Positions 1-8,945 of a DNA stretch of 58,875 bases are shown here, piece after piece; positions within the stretch are counted from its first letter, which is position 1, and every line of letters starts with the position of its first letter. The notes under the pieces were generated by a model that did not search any database, was not told the origin of the DNA, and saw nothing but the letters and a program-made list of their open reading frames with translations. A program made the translations under genes and the position numbers. The stretch is from Kutzneria sp. 744. GTDB taxonomy: Bacteria > Actinomycetota > Actinomycetes > Mycobacteriales > Pseudonocardiaceae. The stretch spans positions 5,630,572 through 5,689,446 of the forward strand of contig NZ_KK037166.1 of the NCBI RefSeq assembly GCF_000568255.1, written 5' to 3'.

Positions 1-1
1 C

Positions 2-2146
2 GTGCCGCTGGTGACGCTGTCGGGGCCGCCGGGGGTCGGCAAGACGGCGTTGGCGATCCACGTGGCGCACGGGGTGAGCAACCGCTTTCCAGGCGGGCAG
101 CTGTACGTGAACCTGCGGGGCTACGCCCCGGGCCCGCCGATGAGCACGGTGGACGCGCTGACCCGGTTCCTGAAGGCGCTGGGTGTGCCGCCGTCGCAGA
201 TCCCGCTGGACGTCGAGGAGCAGATCACGCTGTACCGGTCGTGCATGGCCGGCCGGCAGGTGCTGGTGGTGCTGGACAACGCGGCGGCGGCCGAGCAGGT
301 CCGGCCGTTGCTGCCGGGCAGCCCGGGCTGCGCGGTCCTCGTGACGAGCCGGGACACTCTCCTGGGACTGACGGCTTTGCAGGGCGCGCGGCCGGTCGGC
401 CTGGACGCGCTGTCGCCGGACGAGGCGCACCGGCTGCTGAGCGAGATGCTGGGCGCGCGGGCCGTCCTGGCCGAGCCGGAGGCCGTGAAGGAGCTGGCCC
501 GGCTCTGCGCCTACCTGCCGCTGGCGCTGCGGATCGCCGCGGCGAACCTGGCGAACCGGCCTGGTGTCGGGAATTACGTGGCCCGGCTGCGTGAGGGCAA
601 CCGGCTCGACGTGCTCGTGGTGGACGAGGACGACGAGGCGGCCGTGACCGCCGCCTTCGACCTCTCGTACCACGCGCTGAAGCCCGCGGCGCGGCAGCTG
701 TTCCGCCTGCTGGGCCTGATTCCCGGCCCGGACTTCACGGTGGAGGCGGCCGCGGCGGTGGCGTCGCTGCGGCTGGACGAGTCCCAGCGGCTGCTGGACC
801 GGCTGGCGGCGGCGAACCTAGTGCAGCAGCACTCGCCGGGCCGCTACCACCTGCACGACCTGCTGCGCCTGTACGCCGAGCAGCGCACGAACGTGGAGGA
901 GAACCCGGGCTCGAAGGTGATCGCCCGGTCGAACCTGGCCGCTTACTACCACCACGCCTCGGCGGCGGCCTCGAACACGCTGTCCCCGGGCAGCGTGCGC
1001 CTGCCGGTGCCGGGCGCCGGCTTTGTCGTGACGACGCCGCTGTTCGCCGATCACTTCGAGGCGCTGGCCTGGCTGGACACGGAACGGGCCAACCTGATCG
1101 CGGCGGTGGCGCAGGCCGAGGAGACGGGCCCGCTGCCCGCGGCCTGGGGTCTGGCCGACGCGCTGCATCGCTACTTCCGCGGTCACCGGCCCGGCGGTGA
1201 GGGCGTGACGATCGCCCGGATCGGCCTCACCGCGGCGCTGCGCTCCGGCGACCGCCGGGCGGAAGCCGTTATGCGCCAGGCCCTTGGCGCCCTGGCTTGG
1301 GATTCGAGCGGCTACGGCGAGGCGGTCGACCAGCTGTCGCTGGCGTTGGCCTACTACCGCGAGATGGGCCCGGACGAGGCCCTGGTCGAGGCGCTGAACG
1401 ACATCGGCGGCGTGTACGGCGAAACCGGGGATCTGTCGCGGGCGGCCGAGTGTTTCGAGCAGGCGCTCGACGTGGCCGAGAAGGTCGACCTGCCGGTCGG
1501 GCGGGCCGTCGCTCTGTCCAAGTTGGGCACGGTGAATCTGGCGCTGCTCAAGCACGACAAGGCCGTGTCGCTGTACGAGGACGCGCTGGCCGTTTTCCGG
1601 GCGCTGAACCGCCGGTACGACGAAGCGACGGTGCTGACCAATCTGGGCATGACCCGCTTGGAGATGGGGCAGGCCGACAAGGCGTTGCCGTGCCTGCATG
1701 CGGCCCTCGATCTGCGCACCGAGCTCGGATCGCTGGACGGGCGCAGCAACCTGCTGGACAACATCGCCATGGTGTATCTGCACCTTGACGACCTGGCGCA
1801 GGCCGAGGAGTACGCGACCACCGCGCTCGCGCAGGCCCGCGAGACCGGCTCCCATCGCGCCGAGGCGAACGCGCTGGGGTCGCTGGCCGAGATCGCGAGC
1901 CGGCGCGGTGACCAGGACCTGGCCATGCAGCGGCTCGAACAGGCGCTGCGCATCGCCCAGGAGATCGAGAACCGGGTCCTGGAAGCCGGCGTGCTGACCG
2001 AACTGTCCACCGTGCACCGGAAGATCGGCAACCGGGAACGGGCCTTGGAGTTGGCCCGGCGGGCACTGGCCATGTGCTCGTCGGGCCTGGACCCGCTGGT
2101 GCACAAGCGGGCGAGTGAGGCCTTGGAGCTAGTGCTGAACGATTAG
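2..2146 (+). CDS. AfsR/SARP-type regulator, C-terminal part (NB-ARC ATPase and TPR repeats), cut by window edge
   Basis: The frame is open at the window edge, so the protein is 5'-truncated here. About 714 residues are visible. A Walker A motif GPPGVGKT lies near residue 8, then QLYVNLRGY and VLVVLDN, the NB-ARC/STAND ATPase pattern seen in AfsR-like regulators. The last 350 residues are helical repeats of the TPR type, each about 40 residues with the usual A/Y/G spacing. Family knowledge says the missing N-terminus probably carries an OmpR-type DNA-binding domain and a BTAD domain, but that part is not in view. It resembles the regulator at 53718-56781 (both have QLYVNLRG and PGCAVLVTSR). 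The last 18 bases overlap the converging kinase gene. Confidence 0.85.
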   Translation: MPLVTLSGPPGVGKTALAIHVAHGVSNRFPGGQLYVNLRGYAPGPPMSTVDALTRFLKALGVPPSQIPLDVEEQITLYRSCMAGRQVLVVLDNAAAAEQVRPLLPGSPGCAVLVTSRDTLLGLTALQGARPVGLDALSPDEAHRLLSEMLGARAVLAEPEAVKELARLCAYLPLALRIAAANLANRPGVGNYVARLREGNRLDVLVVDEDDEAAVTAAFDLSYHALKPAARQLFRLLGLIPGPDFTVEAAAAVASLRLDESQRLLDRLAAANLVQQHSPGRYHLHDLLRLYAEQRTNVEENPGSKVIARSNLAAYYHHASAAASNTLSPGSVRLPVPGAGFVVTTPLFADHFEALAWLDTERANLIAAVAQAEETGPLPAAWGLADALHRYFRGHRPGGEGVTIARIGLTAALRSGDRRAEAVMRQALGALAWDSSGYGEAVDQLSLALAYYREMGPDEALVEALNDIGGVYGETGDLSRAAECFEQALDVAEKVDLPVGRAVALSKLGTVNLALLKHDKAVSLYEDALAVFRALNRRYDEATVLTNLGMTRLEMGQADKALPCLHAALDLRTELGSLDGRSNLLDNIAMVYLHLDDLAQAEEYATTALAQARETGSHRAEANALGSLAEIASRRGDQDLAMQRLEQALRIAQEIENRVLEAGVLTELSTVHRKIGNRERALELARRALAMCSSGLDPLVHKRASEALELVLND

Positions 2147-2590
2147 GTCGGCCCGGTCACGCGTGCCGTCCACTTGGAACCAACCGCGCTCGAAGTCCTT
2201 CCACCGCACCAGATCCGAACGGCTGGCCTCGCCGTCACGGGCGACGGCCCGCTCCAGCTCGTCCGCCGCCTCGACCCAGATCAGCTGCGACAGCCACGGC
2301 GTCGCCGCCCGACGGCCGGCGGAAACCCCTTCCACCACAAGGACTTCCGTCGGCTCCACGACGACCTCCGCCCCGAGCACGGGCGTGCCGCTGCTCCAGT
2401 CCATGCGCCGATACCGACCGCACGAGCCGTCCAACAGCGGCTTGATCACGCCCTCGACCAGCCGCGGCCACCACGCCACCGGGTCGTCCCAGGTGGCGAA
2501 GTGGTCGGTCGGCACGATCGGACGGCCCAGCGTCGCGGCGTAGTGGGACTTGCCGGCGCCGGACGGCCCGTCGATCGCGATGATCCTCAC
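2129..2590 (-). CDS. Uridine kinase-like P-loop protein
   Basis: This is a 153-residue P-loop kinase homologue. The N-terminus MRIIAIDGPSGAGKS contains the Walker A motif, and VLVVEGV matches the Walker B-like strand of the uridine kinase family. True uridine kinases are longer (about 210 residues), so the substrate is uncertain; a nucleoside or related small molecule is the family expectation. It starts with GTG 11 bases after the recR stop and is probably co-transcribed with ybaB and recR. Its 3' end overlaps the converging regulator gene. Confidence 0.7.
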   Translation of the reverse strand: MRIIAIDGPSGAGKSHYAATLGRPIVPTDHFATWDDPVAWWPRLVEGVIKPLLDGSCGRYRRMDWSSGTPVLGAEVVVEPTEVLVVEGVSAGRRAATPWLSQLIWVEAADELERAVARDGEASRSDLVRWKDFERGWFQVDGTRDRADLIVQH

Positions 2591-2600
2591 CGGTGCGCGT

Positions 2601-3197
2601 TCAGACCGTGCGACGCCCCGACAGGGCCCGGCCCAGCGTGAGTTCGTCGGCGAACTCCAGGTCGCCGCCCATCGGCAGGCCCGAGGCCAGCCGGGTGACG
2701 GTCAGGCCGGGGAAGTCGCGCAGCAGGCGGATCAGGTAGGTCGCCGTCGCCTCGCCCTCGGTGTTGGGGTCGGTGGCGAGAATGATCTCCTTGATGTCGT
2801 CGGCGCCCATCCGGGCCAGCAGCTCGCGGATGCGCAGCTGGTCGGGGCCGACGCCGGACAACGGGTCCAGCGCGCCGCCCAGCACGTGGTAGCGGCCCTT
2901 GAACTCGCGGGTCTTCTCCACCGCGACGACGTCCTTGGGCTCCTCGACCACGCACACCACGGTGGCGTCGCGGCGCGGGTCCTTGCAGATGCGGCAGGTC
3001 TGCTCCTCGGAGACGTTGCCGCAGATCTGGCAGAACTGCACGCCGTCGCGCACCTTCTGCAACGCGTCCTGCAACCGCCCGATGTCCGCCGGATCGGCGG
3101 CGAGCAGGTGGAAGGCGATGCGCTGAGCGCTCTTCGGACCGACGCCGGGCAGCCGCCCCAGCTCGTCGATCAGATCCTGTACCGGTCCCTCGTACAC
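2601..3197 (-). CDS. recR: Recombination mediator RecR
   Basis: The 198-residue product has the full RecR layout. A helix-hairpin-helix [11 protein letters not shown] lies at about residues 14-24, and a four-cysteine zinc finger (CQIC and CRIC) at about 55-70. A Toprim domain follows, with VVEEPKD and [14 protein letters not shown]. RecR works with RecF/RecO to load RecA at single-strand gaps. The start is GTG, three bases beyond the ybaB stop, so the two genes are tightly coupled. Length and motifs are normal for the family. Confidence 0.97.
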   Translation of the reverse strand: MYEGPVQDLIDELGRLPGVGPKSAQRIAFHLLAADPADIGRLQDALQKVRDGVQFCQICGNVSEEQTCRICKDPRRDATVVCVVEEPKDVVAVEKTREFKGRYHVLGGALDPLSGVGPDQLRIRELLARMGADDIKEIILATDPNTEGEATATYLIRLLRDFPGLTVTRLASGLPMGGDLEFADELTLGRALSGRRTV

Positions 3198-3199
3198 GG

Positions 3200-3547
3200 T
3201 CAGAACCCGGGCAGGCTCAGGCCGCCGAGGTCGAACCCGCCGCCGAGGCCACCGGCCAGCGGGCCCATCTTCTGCGCGGCCAGCGCCTGCGCGTTGTTGT
3301 TGGCGTCGCGCACCGCCGCGACGACCAGGTCGGACAGCGTCTCGACGTCCTCGGGGTCGACCACCTTGGGGTCGATGGCCAGCGCCTTGAGCTCGCCGGC
3401 GCCGGTCACCGTCGCGGTCACCAGGCCGCCGCCCGCGGTGCCGGTGACCTCCGCGGCCGCCAGCTCCTGCTGGGCGTTGACCAGCTGCTGCTGCATCTGC
3501 TGGGCCTGTTGCAGGATCTGTTGCATGTTGGGCTGGCCGGGCTGCAC
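3200..3547 (-). CDS. ybaB: Nucleoid-associated protein, YbaB/EbfC family
   Basis: A small DNA-binding protein rich in Gln and Met at the N-terminus ([15 protein letters not shown]), followed by the YbaB core with the segment [17 protein letters not shown] place the start at the GTG at 3547 because a GAGAGGAG ribosome site sits just upstream; an in-frame ATG ten codons earlier lacks one. The product is about 115 residues with a Gly/Leu-rich tail. YbaB followed by recR is a widely conserved pair. Confidence 0.92.
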   Translation of the reverse strand: MQPGQPNMQQILQQAQQMQQQLVNAQQELAAAEVTGTAGGGLVTATVTGAGELKALAIDPKVVDPEDVETLSDLVVAAVRDANNNAQALAAQKMGPLAGGLGGGFDLGGLSLPGF

Positions 3548-3610
3548 CGCGGCTCCTCTCGTCGGTTTGACCAGCACCAGCGTAGTCGCCGGGTGTGACA
3601 GGGTGGCCCC

Positions 3611-5371
3611 ATGGGGCTGGACGTGAAGCGACTACTGGAACTGCACACCTGGCGGGCGTTCGACGTCGACGACGAGGGGCGGGTGCTGGCCGGATCGGAC
3701 GAGACGGGCCGGGTGCAGCTCGTCGAGCTGGCGCCGGACGGCACGGCGACGCCGCTGCCGCACCTGACCGGCGTGAGCGGGGCGAGTTACGTCAAGGGCG
3801 AGCGGGCCGTCGTGGTCGAGCACGACAGCGGCGGCAACGAGCGCGGCCAGCTGTCGCTGCTGCGCGTCGGCGAGCCGGAGTTCGAGCCGGTCGTGCACGA
3901 CGAGCGGTATGTGCACCGGCTGATGGGCGTGCGCGCGGGCCGGATCGTGTACGCGACGAACCGGCGCAACAAAGTCGACTTCGACATCGTGGTGCGCAAC
4001 CTCTACAGCGGGGCCGAGGAGGTCGTCTACGACGGCGGCGGCAACCAGTTCGACGCCAAGCTGTCGCCGGACAGCCGGCGCCTGGCCACGGCGATCGCCT
4101 CCGACCAGGCGAACTCCATGCAGCTGCTGCTGGTCGACACCATGCCGGAGACCGACGCCGACCGGGTGGCCGAGCTGACCGGCGCCGACGAGGAGACCAA
4201 CGTCGGCAAGATCGGCTGGCTGCCCGACGGCTCCGGCCTGATCGTCACCAGCAACCGGGACCGCGAGTTCAAGGCGATCGCCCGCTACGACCTGGCGACG
4301 GCCCGGTGGACCTGGCTGGTGGCCTCCGACGAGCACGACCTGACCGGCTGGCTGACGCCGGACGGGCGCAAGCTGCTGGTGATGACCAATGTCGACGGGG
4401 TGGCCCGGCTGACCGTGCACGAGGGCGCGACCGGGCGGCAGCTCGACGAGATCCCGCTGCCGGCCGACGGCTGGATCTCCTATCCGCTGATGGATCCGGT
4501 GTTCTCGCCCAACTCGCGGTTCGTGGCGCTGACCTTCAGCTCGCCGACGATCCCGATGGACGTGCTGCTGGTCGACCTGGAGTCGACCAAGGTGACGCCG
4601 CTGACCGACACCGGCTCGCAGCTGGCCGGCATGGTCGAGCCCACGCATGTCCGGGCCAACGGCCAGATCCCGTGTTTCGTCTACGGCAGCGGCGATTCCG
4701 CCGTGCTGTTCCTGCACGGCGGCCCCGAGGGTCAGTCGCAGCGGCGGTTCGACCCGTTGGTTCAGGGGCTGGTCGCGGCCGGGCACGTGGTCGTGGTGCC
4801 GAACATCCGAGGATCCGTCGGCTACGGCAAGACGTACTACGCGGCCGACGACCGGCGTCGGCGGCTGGACTCGGTGCAGGACCTGGCGGTGCTGCACGAC
4901 TGGCTGCCGTCGATCGGGGTCGACCCGGCGAAGGTGGCGCTGTGGGGCCGCTCCTACGGCGGCTACCTGGTGCTGGCCGGGCTGGCGTTCCTGCCGGAGC
5001 GGTGGGCGGCGGGCGTGGACATCGTCGGCATCTCCTCGCTCGTGACGTTCCTGGAGAACACCTCGCCCTATCGGCGGCGGGCCCGGGAACGGGAGTACGG
5101 CTGGCTGGACGCCGACCGCGACTTCCTGGAGGAGGCGTCCCCGATGAACAAGGTCGACGCGATCCGGGCGCCGCTTTTCGTGGTGCACGGGGCGAACGAC
5201 CCGCGGGTGCCGCTGAGCGAGGCCGAGCAGCTGGCGGCGGCGGTGCGCCGCAACGGCGTCGAGTGCGAGCTGGTGGTGCACGCCGACGAGGGGCACCAGA
5301 TGGCCAATCTGGACAACAAGCTGGCCACCTATCCGCGGGCGATCGAGTTCGTCAGCCGGCTGCTGGCTTAG
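3611..5371 (+). CDS. S9 family serine peptidase (acylaminoacyl/dipeptidyl peptidase type)
   Basis: The 586-residue protein has an N-terminal beta-propeller-like half (repeated blades such as [13 protein letters not shown]) and a C-terminal alpha/beta hydrolase. The nucleophile elbow is GRSYGGY (Ser at about residue 448). The acid lies near NDPRVP and the histidine in DEGHQM. The oxyanion region HGGPEGQS is present. No signal peptide is seen, so it is probably cytoplasmic and cleaves short peptides. The gene diverges from ybaB, and its 3' end overlaps the dnaX 3' end by 20 bases on the other strand. Confidence 0.9.
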   Translation: MGLDVKRLLELHTWRAFDVDDEGRVLAGSDETGRVQLVELAPDGTATPLPHLTGVSGASYVKGERAVVVEHDSGGNERGQLSLLRVGEPEFEPVVHDERYVHRLMGVRAGRIVYATNRRNKVDFDIVVRNLYSGAEEVVYDGGGNQFDAKLSPDSRRLATAIASDQANSMQLLLVDTMPETDADRVAELTGADEETNVGKIGWLPDGSGLIVTSNRDREFKAIARYDLATARWTWLVASDEHDLTGWLTPDGRKLLVMTNVDGVARLTVHEGATGRQLDEIPLPADGWISYPLMDPVFSPNSRFVALTFSSPTIPMDVLLVDLESTKVTPLTDTGSQLAGMVEPTHVRANGQIPCFVYGSGDSAVLFLHGGPEGQSQRRFDPLVQGLVAAGHVVVVPNIRGSVGYGKTYYAADDRRRRLDSVQDLAVLHDWLPSIGVDPAKVALWGRSYGGYLVLAGLAFLPERWAAGVDIVGISSLVTFLENTSPYRRRAREREYGWLDADRDFLEEASPMNKVDAIRAPLFVVHGANDPRVPLSEAEQLAAAVRRNGVECELVVHADEGHQMANLDNKLATYPRAIEFVSRLLA

Positions 5372-5913
5372 CCTTCTTCTCGATCGGCACCGCGCCCAGC
5401 TCCTCGTTGAGCATCTCGAGCAGGACGTCGTGCGGGTCGCGGCGGTCGATGAGCTCGCCCGGCTCGGGCTCGCGCGCCGCCTCGGCCATCATCGACTCTT
5501 CGGTCTCCGGCTCCGGCGCCGGCTCGGGTTCCGCCGGCTCGTCGGGCTCCGGGGGCAGCGGGATGTCGTCGACCGCGGAGGCGGACGGCGGCGGCGCCAC
5601 CGACGTCGCTTGGGCTCGGGCTGCGGGCGGGGGCCTGGCTGGGCCGGGTCGGCGCCACCGGCAGCTGCCGGGCCGGGGCCGCCGCCGGCGCGGCCATCGC
5701 GCCCGGACCGCCGCCCGCCTCGCCGTGCACGACCTTGACCTGCCACTCGCCGCCGACGACCTTGCCGACGGCGGCGGCGATGGCGTCCTGGTTCTGGGCG
5801 GCCGCGAGGCGGCGGGCCAGCGGGGCCGAGGTGTGGGCGATGGTGACGGTGGTGCCGTCCACGGACTGCACGGCGGCGTTCATCAGCATGGCCTGCGTGG
5901 ACTTGCACTCCCG
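5352..5913 (-). pseudogene. dnaX: dnaX 3' fragment (tau C-terminal part), frameshifted
   Basis: This is the end of dnaX, cut off from the N-terminal part by anomalous sequence. The segment KSTQAMLMNAAVQSVDG and the following LARRLAAAQNQDAI match the conserved region after the ATPase core of actinobacterial gamma/tau. The reading frame is lost near 5600-5640 in a Pro/Ala-rich stretch. It resumes in another frame that ends RRDPHDVLLEMLNEELG, an acidic tail typical of the family. The stretch that should contain a W-P-x-V-L motif is missing at the upstream edge. Confidence 0.8.
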
Positions 5914-5914
5914 T

Positions 5915-6261
5915 CAGGCCGCTTCAACCAATACGTCTAAAGGGCTGTCAATCAGGAGTGGTCTCTGGGGTGACCCATACTCAACGTCAGTTGAGTAACG
6001 GACTCGACCCGCGGCTAAACTAACAGAAGCTAGATTGACTCTATGGGGGGTCGTGTCGTTAGAGGTCATGAAGATAGCGCAGGGCCCTTCGTTGCGGTGC
6101 CGGTTCTCTGGTACCCGTACATCTCGCTCACTGTGCAGTTACGAGACATGGTCTGGCAGTATGGGAAGGTGGAAGTAATTGCGTACCGCTCCGTTATTTG
6201 GCATCTGAAAAAAAAAAAAAAAAAAAATAAAAAAAAAAAAACAAATTAAAAAGAAGAAAAA
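5915..6261. other. Anomalous low-GC, random-looking segment with poly(A) tracts inside dnaX
   Basis: Base composition changes abruptly from strongly GC-rich to roughly even, with stop codons in all frames, and returns to GC-rich at about 6262. The right edge holds a 20-base A run (6208-6227), one T, then a 13-base A run (6229-6241) and more A-rich sequence. The segment replaces, rather than only interrupts, part of dnaX: some conserved residues are absent on its flank. No gene, inverted terminal repeat or target duplication is visible. The simplest reading is a wrongly filled assembly gap. Confidence 0.75.
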
Positions 6262-7730
6262 TGGCGCCGTCGCTCGCGGGCGCGGCGGCGACCGGGGCTG
6301 GGGCCACCGGGGCCGGCTCGGGCTCCGGTTGCGGCTCGGCCTGCGGGGGTTCCGGCTGCCGGGGCGCGGGGGCCTGGGCCTGCGGGACGGCGGCGTGGGC
6401 TCCGCCTGCGCCGGCGCGGCCTGGACCGGGCGGGCTGAACGGGCACAGGCTGTGTGGGAGCGGTCTGGGCGGGTGCGGCCGGCTCGGGCTCCGCGGACCG
6501 CTGCGACGGCCGCTGGAACTTGCTCGCGACCGGGGCCGCCGCCCCCTCCACCGCCACCGCGCCACCGGCGGCGATCGGGCGGTGCTCCAGCTGCTCGATC
6601 CGTTGCAGCAGCGCGGCATCCGTGGGGCTGGCGGCCGGCAGCATCATGCGGGAGCACAGCAGCTCCAGCACCAGCCGCGGCGCGGTCGCGCCCCGCATCT
6701 CGATCAGGCCGGCGTGCACGATCTCGGCGTACCGGGTGAGCGTGGCCGGGCCGAGGCCGGAGACCTGCTCCTGCATCTGCGCCAGCTCGTCCTCCGGCGC
6801 GTTGATCAGCCCTCGCTGGCTCGCGTCCGGCACCGCCGACAGCAGCACCAGGTCACGCAGGCGTTCCAGCAGGTCCTGGGCGTATCGACGCGGGTCGTGG
6901 CCGGCCTCGACGACACGGTCCAGCGTGCCGTACACGGCGGCGCCGTCGCCCGCCGCCAGGCCGCGCACCATCTCGTCGATCAGGGCCACGTCCGTGACGC
7001 CGAGCAGCGAGATCGCCCGCTCGTACGTGACGCCCTGGTCACCCGCGCCAGCCAGCAGCTGGTCCATCACCGACAACGTGTCACGGGCCGAGCCGCCGCC
7101 CGCGCGCAGCACCAGCGGGTACACCGCCGGCTCCACCTTCACGCCCTCGTCGCCGCAGATGCTCTCCAGCAGGCCGCGCAGCGTGCCCGGCGGGATCAGG
7201 CGGAACGGGTAGTGGTGGGTGCGCGACCGGATCGTCGGCAGCACCTTCTCCGGCTCGGTCGTCGCGAACACGAAGATGAGGTGCTCCGGCGGCTCCTCCA
7301 CGATCTTCAGCAGGGCGTTGAAGCCCTGCGTGGTGACCATGTGCGCCTCGTCGATGATGAAGACGCGGTAGGGGGCCTCGGCCGGCGCGTAGAAGGCTCG
7401 GTCGCGCAGCTCGCGGGCGTCGTCCACGCCACCGTGGCTGGCCGCGTCCAGCTCCACCACGTCCACCGTGCCCGAGCCGCCCGGGGCCAGGCCGACGCAG
7501 GAGTTGCACACCCCGCACGGGGTCGGCGTCGGGCCCTGCACGCAGTTCAGCGACCGGGCCAGGATGCGGGCGCTGGACGTCTTGCCACAGCCTCGCGGGC
7601 CCGAGAACAGGTAGGCGTGGTTCACCCGCCCCGCGGACAGCGCTGCCCGCAGCGGCTCGGTGACGTGATCCTGGCCGACGACCTCGGCAAAGGTCGCGGG
7701 CCGGTACTTGCGGTAGAGGGCGAGCGCCAC
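6246..7730 (-). CDS. dnaX: DNA polymerase III subunit gamma/tau, N-terminal ATPase part
   Basis: This is the clamp-loader ATPase of the replisome. The start is GTG at 7730, giving VALALYRKYRPATFAEVVGQ. Walker A is GPRGCGKTS, the zinc-binding cysteines are in CGVCNSC with an upstream Cys, the DEAH-type Walker B is IIDEAH, and the sensor region TTEPEKVLPTI follows. The conserved core is intact over about 380 residues. In the Pro/Ala hinge (about 6390-6440) the frame shifts at least twice: homologous Pro/Gln/Ala-rich text continues in other frames until about 6262, where anomalous sequence begins. The real gene should run to 5352. The gene is essential, so these breaks are probably sequence errors. 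Confidence 0.9.
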   Translation of the reverse strand: MALALYRKYRPATFAEVVGQDHVTEPLRAALSAGRVNHAYLFSGPRGCGKTSSARILARSLNCVQGPTPTPCGVCNSCVGLAPGGSGTVDVVELDAASHGGVDDARELRDRAFYAPAEAPYRVFIIDEAHMVTTQGFNALLKIVEEPPEHLIFVFATTEPEKVLPTIRSRTHHYPFRLIPPGTLRGLLESICGDEGVKVEPAVYPLVLRAGGGSARDTLSVMDQLLAGAGDQGVTYERAISLLGVTDVALIDEMVRGLAAGDGAAVYGTLDRVVEAGHDPRRYAQDLLERLRDLVLLSAVPDASQRGLINAPEDELAQMQEQVSGLGPATLTRYAEIVHAGLIEMRGATAPRLVLELLCSRMMLPAASPTDAALLQRIEQLEHRPIAAGGAVAVEGAAAPVASKFQRPSQRSAEPEPAAPAQTAPTQPVPVQPARSRPRRRRRSPRRRPAGPGPRAPAAGTPAGRAATGARAGPGGPSPGRRRARERRRHFSSF

Positions 7731-7807
7731 GGGTACGACCCTACTGCCAGCCCCCGACAAACCGAGGGTGCGGGTTCCGGGCTGCTCCTGGCCGCCGGCC
7801 GGGCGTG

Positions 7808-7850
7808 CGGGGCGAAGCCCTATCCGGGGGTCTGGGGGTCGTCCCCCAGA
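7808..7850. repeat. GC-rich dyad repeat downstream of ffs
   Basis: The stretch contains GGGCGAAGCCC followed by a CTGGGGG/CCCCCAG dyad. The GGGGCGAAGCCC core recurs in the longer elements at 34102 and 41200. All three copies lie downstream of minus-strand structural RNA genes. Resemblance of this copy to the other two is partial. Confidence 0.4.
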
Positions 7851-7859
7851 GACAAAACC

Positions 7860-7902
7860 GGAACGCCCCCTGCCCGCGCTCTTTGCGGGCAGGGGGCGTT
7901 CC
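7860..7902 (-). terminator. Intrinsic terminator of SRP RNA
   Basis: An 18-bp perfect stem (GGAACGCCCCCTGCCCGC with its complement) has a 7-base loop. Read on the minus strand it is followed by GGTTTTGTC. It lies about ten bases past the SRP RNA 3' end. Confidence 0.85.
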
Positions 7903-7912
7903 AAAGTGAAGG

Positions 7913-7998
7913 GGACCCCGCGCACCTGTCAGAGCCCGCTTATCCTTGCTGCCTTCCGGCCCTGGGGAGGTTCACAGGATGGACACCGCACGAGGTCC
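7913..7998 (-). ncRNA. ffs: Signal recognition particle RNA, small (4.5S-like) bacterial form
   Basis: On the minus strand the sequence contains the conserved SRP domain IV core, GGGCCGGAAGGCAGCAA, which holds the GNRA-type tetraloop and the asymmetric loop that binds Ffh. The ends GGACCTCGTGC and GCGCGGGGTCC pair to close the hairpin, which sets the boundaries. A TACACT -10 element (8006-8011) lies seven bases before the 5' end, and a strong terminator follows. The RNA guides signal-peptide-bearing ribosomes to the membrane. Placement beside dnaX is common in actinobacteria. Confidence 0.93.
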
Positions 7999-8005
7999 GT
8001 GTGTC

Positions 8006-8011
8006 AGTGTA
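8006..8011 (-). promoter_or_regulatory. -10 element of the ffs promoter
   Basis: On the minus strand TACACT sits seven bases upstream of the inferred RNA 5' end at 7998. I see no good -35 at the expected spacing. Confidence 0.5.
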
Positions 8012-8075
8012 GCGGGTCCCCCGATGAGGTGGCTCGGGGGGCGGCGCCGCCGGATCGGGAGCAGGATGCCGGGCC

Positions 8076-8336
8076 ATGGCGGAGGACACACGGCTTGAGA
8101 TCGACATCGAGCTGTTCGGCGGTCCCGAGGACGGCCGGACGATCAAGGTCCCGGCGCAGCGGGACGGCGTGCCGATGCTGCCGCGCTGGGAGTACCCGCA
8201 GCTGCCCAAGGAACGCAACCGCGAGAAGCTCAAGGCCGCGCTGGCCGCGTCACCGGTGATCGTCTACGAGCGGCCGGCCGAGCCCACCCACGGCCGCTGG
8301 AAGTACGTCTACGCGGGCACCCGCGCCCGTGGCTGA
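8076..8336 (+). CDS. Small conserved hypothetical protein
   Basis: The protein has 86 residues, is acidic at the N-terminus and has no membrane segment. Its pattern IELFGGPEDGRTIKVP...VYERPAEPTHGRWKYVYAG resembles a small actinobacterial family of unknown function. It is followed after about 65 bases by a terminator hairpin, so it is probably a single-gene unit. No function is assigned. Confidence 0.6.
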   Translation: MAEDTRLEIDIELFGGPEDGRTIKVPAQRDGVPMLPRWEYPQLPKERNREKLKAALAASPVIVYERPAEPTHGRWKYVYAGTRARG

Positions 8337-8401
8337 CGAACTCGTCGGCACAGCCCGGCCGAACACGACGGCCGTGCCAGCCGCGGCAACCCAACCCGCC
8401 A

Positions 8402-8436
8402 GGCCCCTCACCAGCCGTTTTGGCTGGTGAGGGGCC
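8402..8436. terminator. Hairpin terminator between the small gene and tRNA-Ser
   Basis: A perfect 15-bp stem (GGCCCCTCACCAGCC and its complement) has a loop GTTTT. It separates the gene at 8076 from the tRNA at 8457. Confidence 0.7.
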
Positions 8437-8456
8437 TCTCCGGTAGGCTCTCCCGC

Positions 8457-8543
8457 GGAGGATTCGCATAGTGGCCTAGTGCGCACGACTGGAAATCGTG
8501 TTGGGGATTAAACCCCTCACGGGTTCAAATCCCGTATCCTCCG
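8457..8543 (+). tRNA. tRNA-Ser(GGA)
   Basis: The acceptor GGAGGAT pairs with ATCCTCC. The anticodon stem CACGA/TCGTG encloses CTGGAAA, so the anticodon is GGA. A long variable arm (class II) and the T arm GGGTTCAAATCCC are present. CCA is not encoded. It reads UCC and UCU codons. Confidence 0.95.
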
Positions 8544-8545
8544 CG

Positions 8546-8584
8546 GAGCGTGGGCTCCGGCGCAGCGCGCCGGAGCCCACGCTC
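8546..8584 (+). terminator. Terminator of tRNA-Ser(GGA)
   Basis: A near-perfect GC-rich stem of about 17 bp (GAGCGTGGGCTCCGGCG and complement) starts directly after the tRNA. There is no clear T tract beyond CATATT. Confidence 0.7.
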
Positions 8585-8606
8585 ATATTCCGCCCCCGTC
8601 GGCGAC

Positions 8607-8637
8607 AAGAGTTGATAATCGATAATTATCAGCTCTT
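8607..8637. promoter_or_regulatory. 31-bp AT-rich dyad (possible operator or recombinase-type site)
   Basis: The left arm AAGAGTTGATAAT and the right arm ATTATCAGCTCTT pair over 13 positions (one wobble) around a 5-base centre. It is strikingly AT-rich for this genome and has no T tract that would make it a terminator. It lies between tRNA-Ser(GGA) and the recombinase-like operon, about 310 bases upstream of that operon. The size and arm-spacer-arm form recall tyrosine-recombinase core sites; that link is inference. Confidence 0.4.
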
Positions 8638-8838
8638 CCCCGGTAAACCCCATGAGCTGCGGTTTTGCCGATTCAACGCGACCGCGCACGGCCTCGCCAT
8701 CGACCACTGGCCGACGTGACACGACAAACGGTCTCGACCTGATCGGTCGCACCGAACCTGACCGACCGCTCGTCGCATACGTCGATTGGCACCACTGGAT
8801 CACCGTGCTTCACTCGTGTCACTCGGGTCCACACAAGC

Positions 8839-8865
8839 GAATGGCCCCGAGAACCGGGGCCATTC
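8839..8865. terminator. Hairpin in the 8585-8945 intergenic region
   Basis: The stem GAATGGCCCCG pairs with CGGGGCCATTC around a five-base loop (AGAAC). Apart from this and the dyad at 8607, I see no gene in 8585-8945. Confidence 0.45.
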
Positions 8866-8945
8866 CGGCTCCTCCACCGCATCCGCCGTCGGTTGAGCTT
8901 GCCGGCGCGCCGACGGCGCATGCCTTGAAATGATGGGGAACCGCC

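Noticed and set aside
2174-3626. Open frames on the plus strand opposite the kinase, recR and ybaB
   Set aside because: They lack ribosome sites and domain content and lie opposite genes with clear motifs.
6208-6262. Poly(A)-tailed retroelement
   Set aside because: There is no reverse transcriptase, no target-site duplication and no coding body, and native dnaX sequence is missing rather than only split. An assembly fault explains it better.
7808-7902. Riboswitch upstream of dnaX
   Set aside because: The strong hairpins belong to the SRP RNA terminator and a dispersed repeat; no ligand-binding core is recognisable.
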